A DNA stretch of 64,000 bases from Cruorifilaria tuberocauda (GCA_013365365.1 JABVXU010000143.1:58741-122740); one strand, 5' to 3'. Positions 49,278 through 63,845 are shown, counted from the stretch's first letter. Notes: generated from the sequence alone by a model not told the origin. Numbers and translations: made by a program.

Positions 49278-52200
49278 TCGCTCCTCAAATTAACTTTTCT
49301 AAAGTATGTTGATATGCGATTTAACTATTAAAATAGTTGATTCTCGTTTTTGCATCGTAACTGCTTATGAAGTGTTCGGAGTTGATTCTGAAATCTCATG
49401 CGCAACAAATTCCTTACATAATTCCTTGATAAGTTATAAGCAGGTTAAAATTTTGTTAATAGAACTGATATGATTGCACGAATAAATAAATTAGAATTTG
49501 AAAAGAAGATATTAAAATTTAAGAGTAGTATAGCAAAAAAATACCAAAAATATACTACCACTAACTAATAATGGGACCAATCAATTATACGAACAGTTGG
49601 GAAGATTAATTAATTACATGAGCAAATGAGAAAACTGAATTTTTCCTTATTTACAATCAAAGACTACAAGACATGGAAGTAAAACACAAAGGAAGTAGAA
49701 ATATAGTAATTATTCATCTGACAATCATTTGACTGTATTATTACTAAATGTAACACTACGAAATGCCAAGTAATCAGGAAATGAATTAATTATGTAATGA
49801 TTAATTAACTTAAGACGTTGACAACTATAGTCATTAATAATGATATTGGTCATTGATAATGAAGGAGTTGCATATAAGAAACGATAGATGGGAGATAATG
49901 TCAAACGAATTCTTACGTCTTTAATCTAAGTTTCACGTCCGAATAACTGTCGTCTGGAACGTCAGCAACATGGATATTTTCTCTCTAATTCCATTTCCGT
50001 TTCCAATCATTCATCTTAACTCTTAGGAGGAAATTCGACCAAAATCTGACTATATAAATAATACTGGAAATAAAACCTTGGAATCAGAAACGTAGAAGAA
50101 ACATAAGTGAGATTTTAATTTTAGATCTGTTCTGTTAAAGAACTATACTTTTTAAAATATCTTTGAGTTAATCAATTTAGATGTGGTATAAATAGACTTG
50201 TTTACACTCTCGATTGTGGCATATTTGGTCAAATGATAAGAACGACTTATCAATTTGTTATCATTTTTCTGGTGCTTATCAATCACCTTTCTATGTGAAG
50301 TGTCTCTTTTTGTTTCTCACTTCAACTTATCGCTCAAACCTAACACCAAGAAAGGAAGACAACAAAATATTACATTACGCATGAGAAGAAATTAAAATGA
50401 TAAGGAACAGATAGAAAAGATAATGAAATGATATAAGCTGATAGAGCAAAACAGTAACAATAACATGACAATATTGGACGATGCACTCTCGACGAATCAC
50501 TCACAGATCGGGATGAACAGACCGACCACTCGATACCGCGAACAACTATCAACCGCCCCCCAAACCAGATCCCATTTCATGTCTCATTCCGTAAGAACCG
50601 CTAATTTAAATTTAGTTAAACTTACCGAAAATCTGATGACTCACCTCGTGCTACCACAAATCTTTTTCATTTGGATGATTGAACCTCGGAACATTTTCTG
50701 ACCTATTGATCAATTCCGGTGAGAAGAAGTATTCTGTTGGTCTCGACCTCAATCCAGAGTACATATAGGAAAAAAGTGCTGTTTTCTTGATTTTGTTACA
50801 ACTAAGAAAGGATGCGAAGAACTGATTGATTGAGTGAATGTTTCCTCTAACCGGAAGAGAGAACGGAAGAATGGAGAAAAAATTTGTACCAAATACTGAA
50901 ATTCGATCTATCAATCTCTCACGATATCGTGATACTACACAGGAAAAAATTGCAGATGATGCTAGTTAAATGACCTCATATGACCTTTAATCATACAAAT
51001 TCATACGTGCAAAATGAAACTTTGAAAAAAAACAAACGCTAAAAATTCGAACTTAACCGAATTTGTAAGTGGAGATAATGTAAATATCAGTAAATTAAAT
51101 TTAAATTTATTGATTTATCACATGTTTTATCAAATGGAAAACAACTCGACCTCTGATTTCATTTAATAAACTTGAAGTGTGACGTGTTTCATAATAATTG
51201 GACGATTTTTTTTTCTCCAATTTCAAGTATTTACCGATTTTTATCAATCAAGCAATTCATCAGTTTTAGGGTAAAATTTATTTAAAAATGATGGTTGGTA
51301 TTGGTAATTTACCACTTTTTGAGATAAAATTTAATTGAAAATGATTAATTAATATGAATGAAAATTAGGAAAATCAATACTTTCTTAATAATTTTTTACT
51401 TTTTTTTAAAAGTTATTTCATAGAATGAATCTTTACTTTTGCATAATTTTAAATTTTAAATAAATTTTTCTAAAATAGGTTTCGTTTGTTTTTTAAAGAA
51501 TCGATCGAATTTCTTCATTGTTTTTTTCCTGCTCTATTGCCAATTTCTATTGTCCATTATATTTATTTAGATAAATTAGAGCATTGCTAATAACAAATTA
51601 TTTACTTCAATTTTTTTTTCATTTAATTTTATGATAAGTGATAGGGAGGAATTGATTTTATTGGAATTTATTCCGAATATCCTTTTTTCTTCGTCGGCTT
51701 TTGCGTTTGATTGGATTAAAAAAAATACTAAAAAAATTTGAAAATTTGAATTTTTTTCTACATTTCTATTATTCAAGAATTTTCAATAGTTCTTGTTCTT
51801 ATCAATTTTATCATTCAAATGAAATTTTATATTTTAGACAAAATTTCTTATGGCTCCAATTTGAAAGAAAGCACAGAAAAAAGGAGTGCTTATCACATTA
51901 ACCGATCTGACATCAAATCATCAATTAATCAAAGCCGGAAATTTGAGCAAACTGATGCGAACAGGAAATGTTCCGGTAAATTTTAATTTAAAATTAATGA
52001 AGAAGAGAATTGATTGACTAAATTATAGTTTAAAAATGACATAGAAAGGGAAATGGAACATTGTAATGATAGTTTATGCCCTAATTTAATGTATTTCCCT
52101 TCTCGATAATTACATAAGTTTCATTTAGGAAATGTTTGAGTTACGATTCAACTGCGATATTTCTTCTTTGCATTTAGTTCAATTCAAGATTTTAAACTTG

Positions 52201-52454
52201 AGACTTTAAAATTTTCAGTCATTGTTTGATAATTCAAACTTAAAATTTCATTTTAAATTTCGATTTTTCTTGCTAATTTGAATATCAATTCGTTAGAGTT
52301 TCATTTTGTACGAAACGAGGAGTAAACCGTCGATATTATAATGGTTTTTGATTTTTATAATGAATAAAGTAAACAATGATATGAATTTAAGATAACGATA
52401 CTGAGTTATTGACGATGATTTTTGATTTTTTTAGGGAAACTTCGTCGATCGCTA
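49278..52454. other. Divergent intergenic region, ikke-1 / TIL gene
   Basis: About 3.2 kb between two starts on opposite strands. Mostly AT-rich. A patch at 50465-50588 is clearly less AT-rich, opens with ATG, stays open for about 40 codons (MTILDDALSTNH...) and ends in TCC|GTAAGA, a good donor. It could be an exon of an unrecognised gene or a promoter-proximal exon, but no in-phase partner was found. Other open stretches look like chance. Confidence 0.45.
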
Positions 52455-55400
52455 ATGATAGAGCAGAACTGCATTCTTCAACTGATTATCATTGGTTTAT
52501 GTCTCGTTTTTAACAATTATGTTGTAAGTTATTAAATTTACTTGAAAATTCAAATGTTTAAAAAGTTATGGTAGTGAGTTACTTATTATCAGTAATTCGA
52601 CACTCACATAATTTGTATAATAAATGCAATTTATCAATCATTACAACAAAAATAGGATATGGTAGCATGCACTTATCTATCCACTTTACCAGTTTTTGTG
52701 ATTCCACTGATAAGGTTGAGTTTATCATTTGGAATTTAAATCTAAAATCTGCATATTGACTCTAAATTAAATCTGAAACAAATTTTCAAATTATTGAAAC
52801 TATCGAATTCGTGGAAAATTATGATATGAAAATATATTGAAATATTTCATGTGAAATACAAAATTCGTTATCATACTTGCAGTTGTTATCACCTTCGATA
52901 TACAATGAAACAATGATAATGTGGGAGAATAAGTCGAAAGTTAAGATATTCGAGAATTCATCAAAAAATCAAATTCCAGAAGGAAAAAGCTGCGAAGATA
53001 ATGAAATATGGACTAATTGTACAAGTTGTGAATTAGAATGTGACAAGGATGAATTTGTTCGTTTACTTGTTTATCATTATTATCATATCATTTATCATTA
53101 CTGAATGGACGAGAAATACTTATTTAAAATTAAAATTCCATAAATGTTAATATCAATTTCAAATTTGTTCATTTTAAGATTTTAGATTTATAATTTACAA
53201 AGAAATATTTGCATTTTGATTACTAAATTAAATTTTTCAATAAATTTTGTTTCGTTTCAAAAATTCACTCTTTCGTTGTCTTTTTTGATAAATTTTTACT
53301 TGTTTAAAATAAATCGTAATAAATTTTCTTAGTTTCAATGTTACGACGTATGTCGCAAACTCGAATGCGAATGTCCAGCATTTCTTGGATTTCGCCGTAC
53401 CACGAACGGAACTTGTATCCGGAAAGAAGATTGTTCATTAGGAAATGAAATAATTTCTGGTTAGTTTCTACCTGACAACTATCAAAATTTCTAATATTCT
53501 CGCATGCATTTTCTTCAATGTTATTAAACAAAAATCTAAAAATTTACAAATTCATTCAATTGTAAAAATTAATTCATTCTCTGTTCCTCTACTTTTTCTG
53601 TGATATTTCAACGATTTTACAGAAATTAAAGCTACTAATATTAAAAAATGAAAATTATATGAATTAAAATGAAAAAATAAATTAAAATGAAAATATGAAA
53701 CTATGAATGAAAATTAGTCTTATCAATAATTATTAATCATTTGTCCATCATTAATGCTATTATTAATTAGCTATCATTAATAATACTATTAATTAATGAT
53801 TGCAATTTAAAGTATAGAAGATTCACAAAGTATGCAAAATTACTTTCGTATCGCGCAATAATTAATGAAAAATTAAGGATTAGGACAGAAATGTAAATAT
53901 TACTTATCAATTTTGACAGGTAATCCTGTTAATTTTAATAGATAATTCTGAACGTTTCATTAATTTTTAGTAATTAATAATTAATTAATTTTTAGATTTT
54001 TCAATAAGAAAATGTCCAGAATTGGAAGAATTCAAGGAATGCGGGATTGCTTGCGAAGAAAATTGCGATAATTTAGGGCAACCAATAATATGCACTCGGG
54101 AATGTTCCCCGGGATGTTTCTGCAAGAATGGTTATATACGTGAAAAGGAAAACGGTTATTGTATCCCATTAGAATTATGTGTTACAAGTAAGTCTGATAG
54201 TAAATTAAATTTATTTGAAATTTTTTAAGTATTCCAAAATTTGCGATTTAGTTTTTGGAAATTTTCGACGAAAAGTTAAGTTTTGATAAATTATAGAAAA
54301 TCTTAATTTTATCTTTCTAGTTTCATCTTATAATTTACTTTGTGATCTAGAAAAGAGGAATAGATCTTGTGGGCCCAATCAGGAATACCGAGAATGTGGT
54401 ACAGCTTGTTCGAAAACATGTAACGGTATACCGGAAAACTGTACGCAAAGATGTGTGAATGGTTGCTTTTGCAAAGATGGTTTTGTCTTAGATCTTGATA
54501 AATGCATTCCTGAAAGAGATTGTTATGGTAATTTATAAATGGATTTGAAATATCTATTACATGGAACTGTAAGTCAAAATTTGATTTATGAAATTAGCGA
54601 TTTGATTACTAGGAAAGATATTTTATTCAATTTAAAACAAATCTTATATTTTATCAGAATAAAACTATCACTTGTATATAGTAAACACATTATAGATTAA
54701 GAATAAAGTAAAAATAAAATAATAGATTTAATTCAAATTTCGCTTCTAATATTTCAATCGGTACCAATTTCCCATTTCCAAGTTCAATTCTACTTTACTA
54801 ATTTTGAAAATAAAAAAATATAAATTGCAGTATTACACGAATGCCATGAAAATGAAATATATCGGAAATGCGGAAATCCGTGTTACGAACTTTGCAAACG
54901 TGAAACAACGGAAGATTGTTTTGATTGTATAGAGGGATGCTTTTGCAAATTAGGCTTTCTAAGAGCAGAAGAAGCTAATATGTGCGTAAAACCGGAACAG
55001 TGTACATGCAAGTTTTTCAGTTAATAATAAAAAGTTTTAAGAGTTTCAAAAATTCTTCAAAATCAAAATCAATCAATCATTCAATCAATCAATCAATTAA
55101 TCAGTCAACAAACTATCAACGCACATTTCCAATAAATATTATTGAGAACTAAAACAAGTTACCAATTTTCTAAAAAATTGAAATAGCTAATTTATTTACT
55201 ATCATTGAGGAGATCAAAATTCACAATAACAATAAATTAAAAAAATTAAATACTTTCACAATAAATCGAATCGATCAAGATGATAATCAAATTAAATAAG
55301 CTTTCAGTTAAAAAAGTATACTAATCAATAAGGTTATTTACTTCAAAACTTTATGTGCATTTTAAGTGGAATACAAATATTAATATTTAGGAAAATAAAA

Positions 55401-55697
55401 TTAGAAAAAGAAAAATTAGAATATTTGAATTATTGAAATTACTTATTAATTACGTTAACATTTTTCAATAAATTAATGAATCAATCGAATTAAATTTCAG
55501 CTCCCAAATATATCAAATGTCCAGGTAATGAAACGTTCACGTATTGCAGTAGCTGTGAAGGTACGTGTCAAGAACAATTCATCAAATGTCCAAAAGAATG
55601 TGGCTCACCACGTTGTGAATGCTTAGCAAGTGAAAATTATGTTCGTGATAAATTTGGTTTATGCATTCATATCAGTGATTGCACTGATGATAAGTAA
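52455..55697 (+). CDS. Secreted protein with five TIL (trypsin-inhibitor-like) domains
   Basis: Probable extracellular serine-protease inhibitor. Exons: 52455-52523, 52883-53056, 53333-53459, 53996-54187, 54351-54527, 54831-55007, 55501-55697; phases agree, 370 aa. Exon 1 encodes a signal peptide (MIEQNCILQLIIIGLCLVF). Five ten-cysteine TIL domains follow, about residues 60-118, 130-187, 192-245, 250-304 and 310-366, each with the typical C-x-C near the end (e.g. GCFCKNGY, GCFCKDGF, RCECLAS). Domain 1 is split over two exons, domains 2-4 each occupy one phase 1-1 exon, and domain 5 is the last exon: duplication by exon copying is likely. The last intron (55008-55500) has a GC donor (CAT|GCAAGT); reading through gives CKFFS and a stop at 55022-55024, so a four-domain form is also possible. 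TIL inhibitors are common in nematode secretions; target protease unknown. Confidence 0.9.
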
Positions 55698-57235
55698 ATA
55701 AATGATCATGTGAGAGATAAGAAAAAAATTCAAGTAATAATTGATGAGTAATTAAAAACTTACTAGAGTAATTTAAAAAAGTAAAATTAAAAATAAAAAT
55801 GTCGCATCCTTTTTTCATATATGTTTTTCTTTAAATTATTAAAAATTATTTAAGACTAAAAATTACGATAAAGATTAAGGATTAAAAAATTAAAAAAAGA
55901 ATTAGAAATGTCTTGCAGTTCAAAATGAATTTATTAAATTTTTGAATGCTTATCACTAATGAAACTTTTTTTATAAAATTAATTCGTTGAAAATCGTTTA
56001 GCATATTTAATTATTTAGTTTCTAATTTGCAATTTTTGACATTTACAAACTGATTATTTGTTTATATCTTACTGCTTTTATTTGTTTTTTTAATTTTATT
56101 ACGAATGCAAAGTTTGATAGCAATTTGATAACACTGATATTTTCTGTAAGCATAAATTCTCTTCCAGTCTTTCAATTATTTTGTCGTCTTATCTTTATGC
56201 TCAATTTTAATCATTGCCAAATAAATACTTCTTTTCTTTCTAATTTTTAGCTTTTAAATCCAAAAACCTTTTTACTAACTTTTCCCCAAGTTTATAAAAG
56301 ATATTTAAAACAAAAACTTTGATTAATTTTTTTAATTTTAATTAAAATTTCGAAAATCCCCTGTAATTATTTTTTTTTTTTGGAGAAACGTTACAAATCA
56401 AATTTCGAATTTGCTAATTATAAAAATAAAAGAATGAATGAATAAGAATAAAGAAAGAAAAAAAAATCACGAAATGAGAGAATGCATATTTCATCTCGAG
56501 AAATTGCAATGAGACGATTGTTTTCATATTGGGAGAGTCATGAAGATTTATTATTTCTCGTCCAAGTGAGTTGGTATTTATTGACTTTACTGGCGTTGTT
56601 GGATATATGTGACGTGACGTGTCGTTTGTTTTTCTTTTTGTCTAATCATATCATTTATTAATTGAAACAATAGAATTAGCTAACTGTAATAATTTGTAAG
56701 AATAAATGAAATAGTAAAATTTTGTAAATTTATGGAAAAATGATGAATAATAAAAAGGTAGGAGGAAAAGTGCCTAATTGATTCGTGCTTAATTGACTAA
56801 TTGAAAATTTCCATCTGTATGATGTATGAAATCTTGATAATTTTGATCTTAGCGGCCGTATTTTAGTCCGTTTTCTGAAATATCTAAGATGTAACTCTTG
56901 GAAACCTTTACAGCTCTCGAAAAACTAAACCGTTTGTTAAGAAATTTTGAGTCCAAATTATTGCTAAGCATTCTAAATGACATGTAAAGTGAGATTAATT
57001 TCTAATCAACGAGTGTGATTTTTTTGCCGCCTACACAATTATGGTTTTTTTAGTATTTAGTAAATGCTAAGTCTATCAATTTATTTTGTTTAACTAATTA
57101 GGTAAATATTTTTAGACTCTTTAATATCAAAATAAATACTTTGAAGTTCAGTAAGGCTAATTACTATTGTTATTGACTTTCGGCTTTGCTAAAATTAGAA
57201 TTTAATGTGGCCCTGACAATCTCTAATTGTAGGTC
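55698..57235. other. Intergenic spacer
   Basis: An AATAAA (55697-55702) overlaps the TIL gene stop and could serve as its polyadenylation signal. The rest is AT-rich with no recognised gene. TTGTAG|GTCATG at 57227-57238 supplies a probable trans-splice acceptor for the next gene. Confidence 0.5.
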
Positions 57236-58589
57236 ATGTTGCCTTATACTTATTTACCAAAACATTTTACATCTTGGCTGTGCTACCTCGGTGTACGTCA
57301 TGGATCATCGTCTACACCTGCACCAGGCCGTATTTATTCACAAAGGCAATTATTTGAAGTGAAAATGGCTTTGTTAAAGGTATTTCATCATATATTTATT
57401 AACATCATTTCACATATGCTTTTTTACATCTCGAACTAGACAATCTCTTTTGTAAGATAGTCTTTTTCTCTTGTTGTAACGGAAAATATCTGGTTCATGA
57501 AAATCCACAGGCTGCAGTAATTAAGGCTTACCGATCTCCTACATCATAATGCTTGAGTCATAAATGGGCTGTCTTGCACTCTGAACAGTAAAAAATCACT
57601 TTTTTTGTTGTTGTAACGGGAAAGTTCAAATATCGTAATCATATTGTTCGGGATTTTGGGACTGAACTAATTACAAAATTGAATTTGAGTTATCAGCCAG
57701 TAATAACCACTATTCTAAGGGAAACAATCCTAAGAAATACGCATTAGCGTCGGAATTCTTCTCGCGGGGACCTGATTCTCCAATAAAGTACAAACGAGAG
57801 TTGAATCCAGGTATTTTTTTAATCATCTTGGACAAATATAACAAAATCACTGGAAAATAGTACGTGGAGCAAATAATAAAATGAATAACTTTGTCGCGAT
57901 GCAGTAGCACCTCAGTAACTTAAATCGTTATTTTTCAGCGATTTGAAAATATTTTATTTTGAATAGCTAATTTTCGTACAGAAGAATATTTTTCACTTTT
58001 TTGATTTCCTTTTTCGCACTTGGTCTGCTAGTATCCATTCAACTTGTTTTCGATATTATTTTTCTTCAAATTTGAGAGTTAAGCTATTTATATGATTTGC
58101 AGGTCGAACCGTGATTCCTTCTCCACAAGAGAGAAGACTTCTTGTTCTAACCAGGATATTCAAAAGCGATGCGGATATTCCAGAATCTATTAGGTAAGGA
58201 AAAGTTTCTGTTTTTATTCGTATTAAAATTTTTGAGGTAGGAAAGGAAAGGCTCAAGAAAACTGAAGAATAAAAGTAAAGAGGGATAAAAATTTTCCAGA
58301 AATAACTGCAATTATTGTTGTTGCAAGATATCCCATTTTTTTGAATGAATGGAGATATTTATAAAATTTCATTACTCGAATAACCTTGCTATTTCCGTCT
58401 TTATTTTAAACTATATATTTCAGTTTATTTACTTTTAATTTTGCATATTTTAGTGAAGTGAATTTTGCGCATATGAAGGAACGTCTGAATTTTATGGTCG
58501 CAGTGTGCCTGATGGGAGTATTATGCCTTGCATTTTTCACGACGATAAGGATAATATATCGCGTACGGACTATAGTAGGGGATGATTAA
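57236..58589 (+). CDS. FAM162/UPF0389 family mitochondrial membrane protein
   Basis: Small membrane protein of the FAM162 family (human FAM162A is linked to hypoxia-induced apoptosis at mitochondria). Exons: 57236-57379, 57720-57810, 58103-58193, 58454-58589; phases agree, 153 aa, normal for the family. The N-terminal part is basic and may act as a targeting sequence. The family block reads RRLLVLTRIFKSDADIPESI, aligning with KKVLIWAKRFKKEEEIP of human FAM162A. It is followed by EVNFAHMKERLNFM and one membrane segment (about 122-140, FMVAVCLMGVLCLAFFTTI), with a short basic tail ending VGDD. Exon 2 (GNNPKKYALASEFF...) was found because exons 1 and 3 are out of phase without it; its acceptor is TTCTAAG. 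The function in nematodes is not known to me. An AATAAA lies at 58774-58779. Confidence 0.85.
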
Positions 58590-58773
58590 GATGTTTTTGA
58601 AATCACATCAATGAGTGGATGGAATTTGCGGTGTTTTTGAAAACTTCTTACTTCACCTAGTATTTTTTTGTACTTAGATGCAGATCAGATAAATGAGAAA
58701 ACAACATTTAATGTATCTGGTGTTTTTTTATGATCTAAACTTTTTAATTAATTTCTGGTATTATTTGCTGGAA

Positions 58774-58779
58774 AATAAA
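58774..58779 (+). terminator. Polyadenylation signal of the FAM162 gene
   Basis: AATAAA about 185 bases after the stop codon in a T-rich context; the first good match downstream. Confidence 0.5.
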
Positions 58780-61700
58780 TTGTCGCTTTCATGTGTTGAA
58801 TTCCTCTCTGCTTAATGATGATAATTAGTAATGGCATAATATAAAATTTCTGTGTGTCAATCTTCATCTCTGCCATCAACGATTTTCAAATATTTAACTT
58901 TAGATCTGGTTTTTCTTAGCTTCTTTAGCATTATTTAATTTAGTTAAAATGGCTTTTTTCTTTTTTCCATGCTTTCTTTGGGAAGTATTTAGCTACTTTT
59001 AGATCTGGACAAGCATGCGCAGATTAGCATTGTACTAGACTCTTGTATGTAATCACTGGAAATTCTAAATTTTGCACTTGTCAGATTTTACCAATGTTAA
59101 TTACTGAGTATTTGATAGAAAAATCTAATGCTTTACACCATATGCTCGTTGCAATTTTTAACTTTTCAAGCAGTCAGCATGTATCAATCAAAGCGTATGT
59201 ACTGTGTATTTTTCGAAGACTATGTAAATTATTTTGGTCTTAGTGCATAGTTTCACCGATAAAGCCTTTTCATGCTATATTTGTTGTTTTGAAAGCGTTA
59301 AATTAGTATAATAGTATAAAAGTAGATCTAATTAAACATGGCAGCCTTTTTATCCCTTCATCACGTGACAGAAATTTATGTTTGAGTTAATCGTCATCTG
59401 TAGGAACATCTATTCTCGATACCGAACAATTTCATTTTCTCTATCATGTTTGTGCTCAGCGGCATTGTATGTATACAAAATTTTGGAGAAATGTGGAAAG
59501 TTTTTTGTTCATCTCTTTTGCAAAATGAGTTATTTTATCTATTAAATTTATCAATAGTTACACAATATTCTGCAAAAAGCATTTTAGTGAAAGAATATAA
59601 CCGTTACATTTCATTAATTAGATAGGCTGGATTTTGCAATCTTGACGGAGGGAGATTTATCTCATTGCGACGACTTTTTGCAATTTAATAAGAAAATTCA
59701 ATAAACTGATAATTGTACGAGACTGAAATTCATCGTCAATTTTGAATGCTATGCGAATTCCGGCAGATTGATCAGTATAGTTTGTGATGGATTGATTGAT
59801 GATTGAACGATTGAAAACGATCTTTCTTTTTTTTTTAATACAATTTAATGCAAATTCTATAGTTTTAAAGAAAGGAGTAAGAAATGCGAATAGTATAACT
59901 GGATAGGTGGATTTCAGATTTTAGAAAGCAGACTTGAAATTTGAGAACTAAGATCAAGAATGCTGGAGTTGGCAAGTTGTGGATTTTTTTATTTCAGATA
60001 TCTTATCAGGATAAAATTTTAATTTAAAATATCTATTCGTTAATTTCAAAAAAAAAAACATATCAAGCATAATTGATGGTAATCATTTTGTAATTAACTG
60101 AGATACAGATATTACTAAAATGTTCCCATTCCTTTACTTTATCAATCATCGTTATAAAAAATTAAATTTTCAATACTTAATAAAATTTTAACATATTTAT
60201 GCAAGCAAGTTAACTCCTTAGCTAGTTTTTCAACTAGCTTTTTCGAAAACTTTATTCGATATTTTTATCAATTCCAAAAATTATTTTGCGAAAAACATGA
60301 GAAAAAAAAAATAGTTTGCTAATATTTTTGATTTCCCTTATCAAAAACAAAGACTCAATATTTCCCATTTTGATCACAAATATTGATTATAAATTGATTA
60401 CAAATATTTCCTATTTTTATTTCTTATTCTCTTACTATATCTGAATTACAGGTAATACAGGAGTGCCAATAAGTAATTGAAAGTGAAAAAATTCAATACT
60501 AAAAAAGTTATATTTTGGAAGAAAAAAATCCTATCAGAAAAAAGAGAAAAATGAAGAGAATTATTAAAAGTGTTTGCAGAAGGAGAGGTAAATCTTCAAA
60601 AGTTGAAATCAATCATTACACCTTTGCTATTTATTAAAGCATTAATTGCTTATACTTTTTCACTTTCATTGTGCAATAAACTGGAAAAATAGGAAATTCA
60701 GTGATCGAACAATTTCCTATTTTCAACATACCAGTTCTTCTCGTTTGTCTTGTAATTTTGCTTTCTTTCAAACTTTAATATAATCATGAAATCATGCAAA
60801 CATCAATTTTTTAGAATGAGATGATAAAATATCAATGATAAGAGCGGGGATTTATTCAATAGGAGAAAAGTTTTGATACAGAAGAAGTTGTGAGAGAATT
60901 TTTATATAAAATTACAGAAAGACTGAAATAGATTAATATATATGATATGATATAATATTCATTGATTATTTATTTGATTATATTGACTTGATATTAATTA
61001 CTGATATATACCGATTCATGATAATGAAGTTTACGATAATTTCTTTAAAAAGTTTCTTGAAGTTACTTTTAAAAGCAAAAAGACTTAAGGAAAGTTAGTT
61101 TAAATTTTTTCTTGACAAAACGATTGAAAATTTCATGGAATGATTAATTGAAGCTATAAATCACTTGGAAATTTGCATGAAAATTCAATTTGATCACAAG
61201 TTAACTTTGTGATACTCAACTGATTTTAGTAAAATGTTGGAACAAATAGAAAATTGAACTGATAAGAAAAAATACAATGATAAATGGAAAGTTAAGCATA
61301 ATATATTATATTAAGGTAGGAAATAACATTTTTCTAACAGAGAATAGAAGGAGCGAAAGAGAGAGGGATTAGGAGGGAAAGGGAAGAGAGATCTAACTTA
61401 GAATGTAATTTCTGGCTTCATTAATTTTCAGTTTGAATTTGCATTTCTAAAATAATTTCTTCTATACCACTGCAGTTATCGGAATCGAAAGAGCGAAATA
61501 ATTAATGGAACATTTTTAAGCATAAGATAAATAGCCAATCTGATCGTAAAGATTTTGAAAATTAAGAAAAAATATTGATTTTGAATTTTCAGCTAAAACA
61601 AAATATTCATATTTGAAGTTTTAATTAATTTTGCCAGACGCTTATTTGTCCCTATCGTCGCTAGAACTGAGTTAAATTTAAGTTAATTAAACTTAAGCTA

Positions 61701-63492
61701 ACTTAACTAAGCTTTAAATTTTTATTGTACTTGAAATAAGTGTGTATTGAAATTATTCTCAAATACTATCTGGGAGAGAAAAATTAAAATAAAATGGTAG
61801 AAATGTAATTACTCAGTAAGAAAAAAAAACGATATTTAATACTTCAATTTAATAACAATTCTTCTAATATACCAATTTAAAAAATTTTAATTTTAAATTC
61901 ATTGTCCGTCAAATTTCTTCCTACTAATAATTTTTTGATCTAATTTTTTTAAAAACATTTCAAAACAAAAAATAAAATTTTTCATTTTTTAAAACAAAAA
62001 ATAAAATTGAAAATTAAAATACCTAGTTTGTGATTAAGTAAGCAATTATGGTTGGTTCCAATTGAACAGACATCGTTCCACTTTAATAGAAAGTAAAAAA
62101 AATACTTCGATTTTTCTTCTTCCAAATTCTGATTTCGATTTCAATGTTTGTTTAAAGTTCCATTTAATATAAACATACATATAATATGCCCTGAGGTAAT
62201 TGAACTTTATTGGTCAAGAAACAGAAAAGAAATGGGAAATGACATAATTTTTTTTTCTTTCATTAAATTTTCGATTGAGTAATTTAGTAAAAAAAAATAG
62301 GAACAAGTTTATTTTGTAAAAATAATTTATTGGAAAAAAAAAGAATGAAAGGAGGAAGATTTTATTTGTCGATGATGTGATATGATAAAATGATATTTCA
62401 ATCATTCACTCTATCGATAATTGAATAAATGATATTATCACTTTTGTTTATATTAATTACAAATGAGCTAATTAATGTATCAATTATTGGAAATTATTAA
62501 ATTTCAAATTTTCATTCCTTTATTGTGTTCCTTTTTCAATTAAATACATTAGCATAAAACAGCTGTATGAAGTTATCAGGAAAAGTGTCAGTAAAATGAT
62601 ATTTTAAAAATCTGTTAAGGAATTTCTCGAGGAAAAAATCTCAAATCAATTCATTTCAATTATATGATCTTGATTAGAGTAATTTGTTAAGCAATTTTCT
62701 TTTTTAGACTTAAATGATCCGGACATTTAGACATAAAGATAATTGCTGATAATAAATACAACTTTGGAAAAAAGTTTTTCTTTATTTTTTTCTCTTTTTT
62801 CTTTATCATTTATCATTTCTTCATCATATCAAAAAGAGAAAGGAATATAGGACACAGTAGTTTTTCGATCCATACATCAATTCATATTTAATTCAAAAAA
62901 GAAAAATATTATATATAAATCTGGAAATTATCTGAATTACTCACCGTATCATTTTAGTTATGCCGAATAATTTTACGGTTACATTTTATAATTGATCAAT
63001 GAGATTAACTTAAAACATTAATCATTTGATTGATTGCAAATTAAAATTGATAATTCAATCAAAAACCGTAATTTAAAAATTTTGTTACATGAAGAAAAAA
63101 TCAGTTATGTATTACAATAAGGGAAATAAAGTAATGACATAATTATACTGCCAATTTTTGCAAGCTATTTAAATTTTGAATAAAAATTTTCTTAAAAAGT
63201 AAACAAGAAAATTATAAATAAATTTGTTTTAAACGAAATTATCTTGACAAAAATGAAAATATGTTAAGTTTGTTCAAATTAAATTAACAAAATTTTAAAC
63301 AAATTTTTTAATATTAAAGTATTGCTATTGTAAAGATGAAGCATCTAATATGCAATTAAGCATAATAAATAGTTAATAATTCAATAACAAGTTTTTTAAA
63401 GTAAAAAAAGTTGGTATCGAAATTTGAAAATTACTTTCTTTCTTATCAGAGAAAAAAGAGGAAATTTAAAAATTAATTTTGTTCTTTACTAA

Positions 63493-63528
63493 CTCTCCCT
63501 CTCTCTCTTTCTCTCTATCTCTCTCTAC
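63493..63528. repeat. (CT)n-rich microsatellite
   Basis: Imperfect run of CT dinucleotides with a few T insertions. Confidence 0.85.
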
Positions 63529-63845
63529 TATTACACCCTTTTGTTTGCAATTGTTTTTCGCAACCTTTTAATTTCTTTTGAACTTCCTTTCTATATAATT
63601 TAATTGCTGCCTTAATGAATTAATGAATTACTTTCTTTCCATCTTTCCTTTCTCTCTTTTTTTTAAATTTCATTTTCTATGATATCAAAAGTTTTCTCTT
63701 TCTCTTTCTTTTTTTCTCTTTTTTTTTTAAATTTTTGCATTAAATAAATGCTCAGTGAAATTTCTTTATGACTTTAGCAAAGTCGGAAAAGAACTGGAAT
63801 TTTTCCCGATTTCAGAAAAATATGATAAATTTTAAATATAAATCA

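Noticed and set aside
62214..62405. 63-codon minus-strand frame near the right end
   Set aside because: Phe/Lys/Asn-rich low-complexity translation, no motif, no splice-compatible neighbours.
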